22,307 bases of DNA, taken from assembly GCA_934424575.1 (NCBI GenBank), contig CAKRXU010000041.1, forward strand, positions 1 through 22,307. Reading direction: 5' to 3'. Below are positions 15,024-21,572 of the stretch, in pieces. A program made the translations under genes and the position numbers. Source of the stretch: an uncultured Blautia sp. (GTDB lineage: Bacteria > Bacillota > Clostridia > Lachnospirales > Lachnospiraceae). Within the stretch, counting starts at the first letter, position 1. Every line of letters begins with the position of its first letter. The notes beneath the pieces are model-generated. The model made no database searches. It was not told the origin of the DNA and saw nothing but the letters and a program-made list of their open reading frames with translations.

Positions 15024-16025
15024 ATGAATTTAAAAGGACGTAATTTTCTGACACTTAAAGATTTTACACCGGAGGAGATCACATACCTGATCGACCTGGC
15101 TGCTGAGTTAAAAGCAAAGAAAAAAGCCGGAGAGCTTCATGAATATTACAAAGGCAAAAACATTGCTCTGATCTTCGAAAAAACAAGTACCAGAACACGT
15201 TGTGCATTCGAAGTAGCTGCTCATGACCTTGGAATGGGCAGTACATACCTGGACCCGACCGGTTCTCAGATCGGTAAGAAAGAGAGCATCGCAGACACAG
15301 CAAGAGTTCTCGGAAGAATGTACGAAGGAATCGAATACAGAGGTTTTGGTCAGGAGATCGTCGAAGAACTTGCCAAATACGCAGGAGTTCCGGTATGGAA
15401 TGGTCTGACAAACGAATATCATCCGACACAGATGCTGGCTGATATGCTGACGATCCGTGAGCACTTCGGAGACCTCAAAGGCCGTCGCCTTGTATACATG
15501 GGAGATGCCCGTTACAACATGGGTAACTCACTGATGATCGCATGCTCCAAACTGGGAATGCACTTCGTTGCATGCACAACAAAGAAATACTTCCCGAATC
15601 AGGAACTTGTAGATCTTTGCAAGACATACGCAGAAGCTTCCGGCGGAAGCATCACTCTGACAGAGGATGTTGAAGCAGGAACCAAGGATGCAGATGTTAT
15701 CTACACAGATGTATGGGTATCCATGGGTGAGCCGGACGAAGTATGGGAAGAGCGTATCAGAGAACTGACTCCATACAAAGTAACAAAAGACGTCATGAAA
15801 AACGCCGGAGAAAAAGCAATCTTCCTCCACTGCCTGCCTGCATTCCATGACCTCAAGACAAAGATCGGTAAGGAAATGGGCGAGCGTTTCAACCTGACAG
15901 ACATGGAAGTTACAGATGAAGTATTTGAATCTGAGCAGTCCCATGTATTTGACGAGGCTGAGAACCGTATGCATACGATCAAAGCAGTTATGGTAGCTAC
16001 TCTTGGAGAGCCGGAGAACAAATGA
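15024..16025 (+). CDS. argF: Ornithine carbamoyltransferase
   Basis: This 333-aa enzyme makes citrulline from ornithine and carbamoyl phosphate. The carbamoyl-phosphate motif STRTR (55-59), HPTQ (133-136), the ornithine-binding SMG loop (VWVSMGE, 231-237) and the catalytic HCLP (269-272) are all present, which distinguishes it from aspartate and putrescine carbamoyltransferases. AGGAG at 15011-15015 supports the start. No other arginine gene is next to it, and no ARG box is evident in the 33-bp gap, so anabolic (argF) and catabolic (arcB) roles cannot be separated by context. Its stop codon overlaps the start of birA by 4 bp (ATGA). Confidence 0.94.
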   Translation: MNLKGRNFLTLKDFTPEEITYLIDLAAELKAKKKAGELHEYYKGKNIALIFEKTSTRTRCAFEVAAHDLGMGSTYLDPTGSQIGKKESIADTARVLGRMYEGIEYRGFGQEIVEELAKYAGVPVWNGLTNEYHPTQMLADMLTIREHFGDLKGRRLVYMGDARYNMGNSLMIACSKLGMHFVACTTKKYFPNQELVDLCKTYAEASGGSITLTEDVEAGTKDADVIYTDVWVSMGEPDEVWEERIRELTPYKVTKDVMKNAGEKAIFLHCLPAFHDLKTKIGKEMGERFNLTDMEVTDEVFESEQSHVFDEAENRMHTIKAVMVATLGEPENK

Positions 16026-16828
16026 TAAATACTGTATATTCAAAAGAAACAATTTCAAATGAGATACACACAAAATGGGCGGGCAAAACCGTCCATTTTG
16101 CGAAAGAAACAGATTCTACAAATGAATGGTGCAAGCGTATGTCAAAAGAAGATGCTGAGCATGGAACGCTGGCAGTTGCCGAATTCCAGTCAGCAGGCAA
16201 GGGCCGCCTCGGACGACGCTGGACAGCCCCGGAAGGAAGTTCTGTTATGATGTCTATCCTTCTGAGACCTGAGTTTGAGCCACAGTATGCCTCCATGCTG
16301 ACACTTGTCATGGGGCTGAGCGTGGCGCAGGCAGTAAAGGAACTGGATGTCGAAGTTTCCATCAAATGGCCGAATGATGTTGTCGTTTCCCGCAAAAAAA
16401 TCTGCGGGATCCTGACAGAAATGGGCCTCGAAAACGGAAAGATCCGAGAGGTGATCATTGGTATCGGAATCAATGTAAATCTGGAGGAGATCCAGGACGA
16501 CCTCAAAGACAAGGCAACTTCTCTCTATCTGGAAACTGGAAAGAAATACGACAGAAACCGTGTGATCGGGCTGATCATGGAGAAATTCGAGAAGAACTAC
16601 GAGAAGTTTGTAAAAACCTGTGATCTGTCTCTTATGCTTGATGACTATAATGCAATGCTGGCAAACAGAAGTCAGCCGGTGCGTATCCTGGACAAGCTGA
16701 ACCCGTATGAAGGAATCGCAATCGGAATCGACAGAGAGGGCGAACTTCTGGTAAAAGTCGCAGACGGCGCGATCCGAAAGGTATGCTCAGGAGAAGTCTC
16801 CGTAAGAGGACTTTACAGTTACGTATGA
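16022..16828 (+). CDS. birA: Biotin--[acetyl-CoA-carboxylase] ligase, no DNA-binding domain
   Basis: This 268-aa enzyme activates biotin with ATP to biotinyl-5'-AMP and attaches it to the biotin carboxyl carrier protein. The catalytic domain starts near 25 with ETDSTNEW. The biotinyl-AMP loop is GKGRLGRRW (59-67), and KWPNDV (115-120) is present. A C-terminal SH3-like domain occupies about 222-268. The N-terminal winged helix of bifunctional BirA repressors is missing, so this is a group I ligase that should not regulate biotin genes itself. The ATG overlaps the argF stop (ATGA), implying coupled translation and explaining the lack of a separate strong binding site. Confidence 0.93.
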   Translation: MINTVYSKETISNEIHTKWAGKTVHFAKETDSTNEWCKRMSKEDAEHGTLAVAEFQSAGKGRLGRRWTAPEGSSVMMSILLRPEFEPQYASMLTLVMGLSVAQAVKELDVEVSIKWPNDVVVSRKKICGILTEMGLENGKIREVIIGIGINVNLEEIQDDLKDKATSLYLETGKKYDRNRVIGLIMEKFEKNYEKFVKTCDLSLMLDDYNAMLANRSQPVRILDKLNPYEGIAIGIDREGELLVKVADGAIRKVCSGEVSVRGLYSYV

Positions 16829-16857
16829 TATTTTATTTATAAGGAGTTATATATTTT

Positions 16858-17220
16858 ATGTATCAGGAAAATGTTGTGCTCTGCGGCGCAAGTGCCTATG
16901 AGCAGAAATATTATTTCAATCAGGATTTCGCATCCCTTCCGGAAACGATCAAGCAGGAACTGCAGGTTATGTGTGTACTGTATACAGCAGATGTCGGCGG
17001 AATCCTGACACTGGAGTTTGATGAGAACGGAAATCTGCAGTTCAAGACAGAAGCGACGGATTCTGATTTCAGATATGACGAAATTGGAAGTGTCCTGAAG
17101 ATCAAACAGCTTCAGTCAGAGAAGAGAGAGCTCCTGGAATCTCTTGAGATGTACTATCGTGTATTTTTCCTCGGAGAAGATATGGAAGAATCTGTGGAAC
17201 ATGTGGATAACGAGGAGTAA
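16858..17220 (+). CDS. Conserved hypothetical protein, DUF6145-like
   Basis: This is a 120-aa acidic soluble protein with no signal peptide or membrane segment. The opening VVLCGASAYEQKYYFNQDF, the middle MCVLYTADVGGILTLEFDENG and LESLEMYYRVFFLGED near the end resemble, from memory, the DUF6145 family found in Lachnospiraceae. No catalytic motif is visible and no function is known to me. AAGGAG at 16841-16846 lies 11 nt before the ATG. The dusB start follows 3 bp after its stop codon, and GAGGAG for dusB is inside its last codons, so the pair is probably translationally coupled. This suggests, without proving, a link to tRNA modification or simple co-expression. Confidence 0.7.
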   Translation: MYQENVVLCGASAYEQKYYFNQDFASLPETIKQELQVMCVLYTADVGGILTLEFDENGNLQFKTEATDSDFRYDEIGSVLKIKQLQSEKRELLESLEMYYRVFFLGEDMEESVEHVDNEE

Positions 17221-17223
17221 ATT

Positions 17224-18198
17224 ATGAAGATGCAGTGGAAAATTGGCCAGGTTGAAATGCAGAATCCATTTATCCTGGCTCCGATGGCAGGCGTGACAGA
17301 CCTGCCATTCCGTTTGTTATGCAAAGAACAGGGTGCAGGACTTCTGTGTACCGAGATGGTCAGCGCGAAGGCGATTTCTTTCCATAACAAAAATACAATT
17401 TCTCTCATGCAGATCGACCCGGCAGAACATCCTGTTTCCATGCAGATTTTTGGAAGCGAACCGGATCTGATGGCAGAGGTTGCAAAGAGCATTGAGGAAC
17501 AGCCTTTTGATATTCTGGACATCAACATGGGATGCCCGGTTCCGAAGGTAGTCAATAATGGAGAGGGCTCTGCACTTCTCAAAAATCCGGAACTGATCCG
17601 TGAGATCGTGACCAAAGTTTCTCACGCAGTAAAGAAACCGGTCACAGCGAAGATCCGCATTGGTTTTGAAGGATATCCGGTAGATCCTGTAGAGATTGCA
17701 AAGATCATCGAAGATTCCGGTGCGGCAGCAGTTGCAGTCCATGGAAGAACAAGGCAGCAGTACTATGCCGGTGAGGCGGACTGGGACACAATCCGCAGGA
17801 TAAAGGAAGCCGTGTCGATCCCTGTCATCGGAAACGGTGATGTGGACTCACCAGAGAAAGCCGAAGCCCTGGTAAAAGAAACTGGCTGTGATGGCATTAT
17901 GATCGGCCGTGCCGTAAGAGGAAATCCGTGGATCTTCCGAGAGATGAACCATTATTTTACCACAGGAGAACTTCTCCCGAGACCATCCTGGGATGAGATC
18001 CGCAAAATGATCCTCCGCCATGCAAGAATGCAGATCGAACTGAAAGGTGAATTCACGGGAATCCGTGAGATGCGTAAGCATATCGCATGGTACACATCAG
18101 GGATGAGACACAGTGCCGGACTGAGGCGGGATTCCAATCTGGTGAGCAGCTATGAAGAACTTGAGAAGCTGCTGGATCATGAGCTGGAAAACAGGTAA
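17224..18198 (+). CDS. dusB: tRNA-dihydrouridine synthase (DusB type)
   Basis: This 324-aa FMN enzyme reduces uridines in the tRNA D-loop. The N-terminus LAPMAGVTDLPFR (18-30) is the FMN-binding start of the TIM barrel. NMGCPVPKV (101-109) contains the catalytic Cys104. Lys143 (AKIRIG), HGRTR (173-177), GNGDV (203-207) and IGRAVRGNPWIF (227-238) complete the flavin and phosphate sites. The C-terminal helical tRNA-binding domain spans about 245-324. The length and NMGCP motif fit bacterial DusB. The GAGGAG binding site overlaps the end of the preceding gene. Confidence 0.95.
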   Translation: MKMQWKIGQVEMQNPFILAPMAGVTDLPFRLLCKEQGAGLLCTEMVSAKAISFHNKNTISLMQIDPAEHPVSMQIFGSEPDLMAEVAKSIEEQPFDILDINMGCPVPKVVNNGEGSALLKNPELIREIVTKVSHAVKKPVTAKIRIGFEGYPVDPVEIAKIIEDSGAAAVAVHGRTRQQYYAGEADWDTIRRIKEAVSIPVIGNGDVDSPEKAEALVKETGCDGIMIGRAVRGNPWIFREMNHYFTTGELLPRPSWDEIRKMILRHARMQIELKGEFTGIREMRKHIAWYTSGMRHSAGLRRDSNLVSSYEELEKLLDHELENR

Positions 18199-18220
18199 AA
18201 AGAGAAACGGTAAATAACGC

Positions 18221-18240
18221 CCGAAATCGCCTGAAATCGC
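18221..18240 (+). repeat. Tandem 10-bp repeat C(C/T)GAAATCGC
   Basis: CCGAAATCGC and CTGAAATCGC are adjacent, followed by AGG, so CCTG...CAGG can also pair as a 4-bp stem. It lies between dusB and the greA promoter. Only two units are present; function unknown. Confidence 0.4.
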
Positions 18241-18263
18241 AGGAAAATACAACTGTTTTACGC

Positions 18264-18292
18264 TTGACAAGGCATATAGATTTCGGTATAAT
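18264..18292 (+). promoter_or_regulatory. Consensus sigma-A promoter of greA-lysS
   Basis: TTGACA (18264-18269), 17-bp spacer, TATAAT (18287-18292): a perfect match in both boxes and spacing. Transcription should start near 18299, giving a leader of about 100 nt before greA. Confidence 0.93.
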
Positions 18293-18299
18293 ACAGGAA

Positions 18300-18399
18300 T
18301 TGTGAATATCCTAGAATAAGTCTGCCCTTTTTGCGGTATGATTGTTCTGGGAGTATATATCCAATGAATATCCGTCTATTTTGAAAGGGTGTAAGGATC
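18300..18399 (+). promoter_or_regulatory. Structured 5' leader of greA
   Basis: In the roughly 100-nt leader, CCTAGAA (18309-18315) can pair with TTCTGGG (18345-18351), including one G-T pair. GAATATCC occurs twice, at about 18303 and 18366. AAAGGG (18384-18389) is the likely binding site. No match to a named riboswitch or T-box was recognised. Confidence 0.4.
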
Positions 18400-18882
18400 A
18401 TGGAAGAAAAGAAGAATTTATTAACATATGCAGGTCTTAAGAAACTGGAAGACGAACTGCACGATTTAAAAGTTGTCAAAAGAAAAGAAGTAGCAGAGAA
18501 GATCAAAGAAGCGAGAGAACAGGGTGACCTTTCTGAGAACGCTGAGTACGATGCTGCAAAGGACGAGCAGAGAGATATCGAGGCTCGTATCGAAGAGATC
18601 GAGAAGATCCTCAAGAACGCAGAAGTTGTTGTAGAGGACGAAGTTGATCTTGACAGAATCAGTGTCGGATGTAAAGTCAAAGTACACGACTATGAATTCG
18701 AAGAAGATATGGAATTAAAGATTGTTGGTTCTACAGAGGCTAACAGCCTGGAAGGTAAGATCTCCAACGAATCTCCTGTAGGAAAAGCCCTGATCGGTGC
18801 CCATACAGGCGATGTTGTAGAAGTAGAAATGCCAATGGGAATCATGAAATACAAAGTTCTGGAGATCCAGAGAAACATCTAA
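18400..18882 (+). CDS. greA: Transcription elongation factor GreA
   Basis: This 160-aa protein (the family is about 158 aa) rescues backtracked RNA polymerase by stimulating cleavage of the 3' end of the RNA. Residues about 10-75 form the antiparallel coiled coil, whose tip contains DLSENAEYDAAKDEQ (44-58) with the acidic residues that reach the polymerase active site. Residues about 85-160 form the FKBP-like C-terminal domain, ending KYKVLEI. It is the first gene of a two-gene transcript with lysS, driven by a consensus promoter. Confidence 0.96.
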   Translation: MEEKKNLLTYAGLKKLEDELHDLKVVKRKEVAEKIKEAREQGDLSENAEYDAAKDEQRDIEARIEEIEKILKNAEVVVEDEVDLDRISVGCKVKVHDYEFEEDMELKIVGSTEANSLEGKISNESPVGKALIGAHTGDVVEVEMPMGIMKYKVLEIQRNI

Positions 18883-18915
18883 TAATCAAGCAAAAGACAG
18901 AAGGAGGCCAAAGAA

Positions 18916-20973
18916 GTGGCAGAGCAGAAGAAGCAGGATACAAACCAGTTGCTGAAGGTTCGTCGTGAAAAGCTTGCAGACCTGCAGGCAAATGGCAAGG
19001 ACCCGTTTCAGATCACAAAATTTGACCAGACACATCATTCACTTGAGGTAAAAGAACTCTACGAAGCACATGAGGCAGAGCTCTTAAAGGACCGCAAGAC
19101 TCCGGATGTGGAAGGTCTTGAGGAAGCACAGGCAAGAGAAGTTCTCAAGAAGGACTATGAAGAAAGAAGAGAGATCATGGATGCAAGCCCGATCCATGTA
19201 GCTATCGCCGGACGTATGATGTTCAAGCGTGTCATGGGTAAAGCTTCTTTCTGTAATATCCAGGACCTGCAGGGCAATATTCAGGTCTATGTAGCAAGAG
19301 ATGCGATCGGAGAAGAATCTTATGCAGATTTCAAGAAATCTGATATCGGTGATATCTTTGGACTGGAAGGTTTTGCTTTCAGAACAAGAACAGGTGAGAT
19401 TTCTATCCACGCAGAGAAAATGACTCTGTTATCCAAGAGTTTACAGATCCTTCCGGAGAAATTCCACGGACTGACAGATACAGATACACGTTATCGTCAG
19501 AGATATGTAGACCTTATCATGAATCAGGACAGCAAGAAAGTATTTATCAAACGTTCTCAGATCCTGAAAGAAATCCGTAACTTCCTTGCAGGACGTGACT
19601 TCATGGAAGTTGAGACACCAATGCTGGTTTCCAACGCAGGTGGTGCTGCTGCAAGACCGTTTGAGACACATTACAATGCACTGAACGAAGATGTTAAACT
19701 TCGTATTTCTCTGGAACTCTACCTCAAGAGACTGATCGTTGGTGGTCTTGAGAGAGTTTATGAGATCGGCCGTGTATTCCGTAACGAGGGTGTTGATACC
19801 CGTCACAACCCGGAATTCACTCTGATGGAGCTTTATCAGGCATATACAGATTATGAGGGAATGATGGAACTGACAGAGTCCATGTTCCGTTATCTGGCTG
19901 AGAAGGTTTGTGGTTCCACAAAGATTTCCTACAATGGTATCGAGATCGACCTTGGCAAGCCGTTTGAGCGTCTGACCATGAACGATGCGATCAAGAAATA
20001 TGCAGGAATCGACTTTGACGAAGTAGCAGATGATGAAGCAGCTAAGAAGCTTGCTGCTGAGCATCATATTGAATATGAAGAGCGTCATAAGAAAGGTGAC
20101 ATCATCAACCTCTTCTTCGAAGAATACTGTGAGAAAGAGCTGATCCAGCCGACATTCATCATGGATCACCCGATCGAGATTTCTCCGCTGACAAAGAAGA
20201 AACCTTCTGATCCTACTAAGGTAGAGCGTTTCGAACTTTTCATCAACACATGGGAAATGTGCAACGCATACTCCGAGCTGAACGATCCGATCGATCAGAG
20301 AGAGCGTTTCAAAGCACAGGATGCCCTTGCTGACGCAGGCGATGAGGAAGCAAACCACACAGATGAAGACTTCCTGAACGCACTGGAGATCGGTATGCCG
20401 CCTACAGGTGGTATCGGATACGGAATCGACCGTCTGGTTATGCTCCTGACAGACAGCCAGGCAATCAGAGACGTACTTCTGTTCCCGACGATGAAGAGCC
20501 TTGACTCCGACAAGAGCACAGGTAAAGCAGATGCTGACGAAGCTCCGGCTGCTAATGATAACAACGGATTCTTCACTCCGAACGAGAAAATCAACTTCTC
20601 TAATGTAAAGATTGAGCCACTGTTTGAAGAAGCAGTTGATTTCGATACATTCAGCAAGTCAGATTTCCGAGCAGTTAAGGTTAAAGAGTGTGTTGCAGTT
20701 CCGAAGAGCAAGAAACTCCTTCAGTTCACACTGGATGACGGAACAGGCACAGACCGTACAATTCTTTCCGGAATCCACGCTTACTATGAGCCAGAAGAAC
20801 TGGTAGGCAAGACACTTATTGCTATTACAAACCTGCCACCACGTAAAATGATGGGAATCGAGTCCTGTGGTATGCTGCTTTCCGCAGTAAATAACCTGAA
20901 GGATTCTGAGGATGAAGAACTTCATCTTCTGATGGTTGATAACCATATCCCGGCTGGTGCGAAACTGTACTAA
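18916..20973 (+). CDS. lysS: Lysyl-tRNA synthetase (class II) with C-terminal tRNA-binding domain
   Basis: This 685-aa enzyme charges tRNA-Lys. The anticodon-binding OB domain is at about 60-175. The class II catalytic core runs from about 185 to 530, with motif 2 around YEIGRVFRNEGVDTRHNPEF and motif 3 in GIGYGIDRLVMLL. Typical bacterial LysRS ends there, near 500 aa. Here an acidic, Ala/Asp-rich linker (about 533-565) leads to an extra domain (about 575-685) like the C-terminal EMAPII/MetG tRNA-binding domain: DFRAVKVKECVAVPKSKKL, RTILSGI, LPPRKMMGIESCGMLLSA. The start is GTG at 18916, with AAGGAGG at 18901-18907. It follows greA by 33 bp. Confidence 0.95.
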   Translation: MAEQKKQDTNQLLKVRREKLADLQANGKDPFQITKFDQTHHSLEVKELYEAHEAELLKDRKTPDVEGLEEAQAREVLKKDYEERREIMDASPIHVAIAGRMMFKRVMGKASFCNIQDLQGNIQVYVARDAIGEESYADFKKSDIGDIFGLEGFAFRTRTGEISIHAEKMTLLSKSLQILPEKFHGLTDTDTRYRQRYVDLIMNQDSKKVFIKRSQILKEIRNFLAGRDFMEVETPMLVSNAGGAAARPFETHYNALNEDVKLRISLELYLKRLIVGGLERVYEIGRVFRNEGVDTRHNPEFTLMELYQAYTDYEGMMELTESMFRYLAEKVCGSTKISYNGIEIDLGKPFERLTMNDAIKKYAGIDFDEVADDEAAKKLAAEHHIEYEERHKKGDIINLFFEEYCEKELIQPTFIMDHPIEISPLTKKKPSDPTKVERFELFINTWEMCNAYSELNDPIDQRERFKAQDALADAGDEEANHTDEDFLNALEIGMPPTGGIGYGIDRLVMLLTDSQAIRDVLLFPTMKSLDSDKSTGKADADEAPAANDNNGFFTPNEKINFSNVKIEPLFEEAVDFDTFSKSDFRAVKVKECVAVPKSKKLLQFTLDDGTGTDRTILSGIHAYYEPEELVGKTLIAITNLPPRKMMGIESCGMLLSAVNNLKDSEDEELHLLMVDNHIPAGAKLY

Positions 20974-20996
20974 GATAAGAGAATAGTAGAATATAT

Positions 20997-21030
20997 AAAG
21001 AGACTGGATTTATTTCTGGTCTCTTTTGTT
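20997..21030 (+). terminator. Rho-independent terminator of greA-lysS
   Basis: AAAGAGAC (20997-21004) pairs with GTCTCTTT (21019-21026), and the stem can extend inward through TGG/CTG with wobble pairs. TTGTTATT follows. It marks the end of the core-genome block. Confidence 0.8.
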
Positions 21031-21057
21031 ATTGCCAAAATTGTCGAAAAAATTTCA

Positions 21058-21087
21058 TTGTGTATTTATGTATAATGCGCTTATAAT
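21058..21087 (+). promoter_or_regulatory. Putative promoter of the DUF4869-ATPase cassette
   Basis: TTGTGT (21058-21063), 18-bp spacer, TATAAT (21082-21087). A second TATAAT lies 11 bp upstream at 21071-21076 without a good -35 box. Confidence 0.5.
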
Positions 21088-21121
21088 GATATAGAGAAAA
21101 AGCAGAATATGGAGCGGAAAA

Positions 21122-21562
21122 ATGTTAAGTATTTATTTAGGAGATATGCCAGAGGCGATATACCATCCTCCGACATATTTTGATAACATGTATGAAGATG
21201 AATGGTTAACGAATCCTTTGGCGGGGGAAATGATTGCTGATGTAGACAAATCTACAGTAATAGGCACTCATCTGATAGAGAGTCCTGTTTTGGGACCAAT
21301 ATCTCCAAAGGAATTGTCCGGGGGCGTAAAAACATTAATACTGATGGCATTTGATGAAAATGATCGGGTGTTTAATGCCTCTGTTTGTGGAGATAACTGT
21401 TCAAAATGGATATTGAAGATTGCGGAAGATAAGAATCTGACAATAAACCTTCGACATATTATGGACTTTGGAGAAAGAAAATTCGAAGCAAGAATATTAA
21501 ATACAGATCAGATTGTTCATAATATGCAGGAATTTTTGGATGTTGCTGGAGAATATGTCTAG
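21122..21562 (+). CDS. DUF4869 family protein
   Basis: This 146-aa soluble protein has no signal peptide or membrane segment. It matches, from memory, the DUF4869 pattern: MLSIYLGDMPEAIY at the start, then ADVDKSTVIGTHLIESPVLGPISP, ELSGGVKTLILMA and NASVCGDNCSKWIL. The family has no known biochemical function. GGAG at 21111-21114 lies 7 nt before the ATG. The next gene, a P-loop ATPase, starts 10 bp after its stop, and its binding site overlaps that stop, so the two form a unit. Base composition is clearly more A+T-rich than the core genes on its left, a sign of horizontal acquisition. Confidence 0.78.
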   Translation: MLSIYLGDMPEAIYHPPTYFDNMYEDEWLTNPLAGEMIADVDKSTVIGTHLIESPVLGPISPKELSGGVKTLILMAFDENDRVFNASVCGDNCSKWILKIAEDKNLTINLRHIMDFGERKFEARILNTDQIVHNMQEFLDVAGEYV

Positions 21563-21572
21563 GGGATAGTGA

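Noticed and set aside
16022..16828. Bifunctional BirA repressor
   Set aside because: There is no N-terminal winged helix; the catalytic ETDST motif begins within the first 30 residues.
18221..18240. Tandem CYGAAATCGC repeat as the start of a longer repeat array
   Set aside because: Only two units are present and nothing similar follows, so chance or a small local duplication is enough to explain it.
18883..18915. T-box or other tRNA-responsive leader for lysS
   Set aside because: The gap after greA is only 33 bp and holds little beyond the ribosome binding site.
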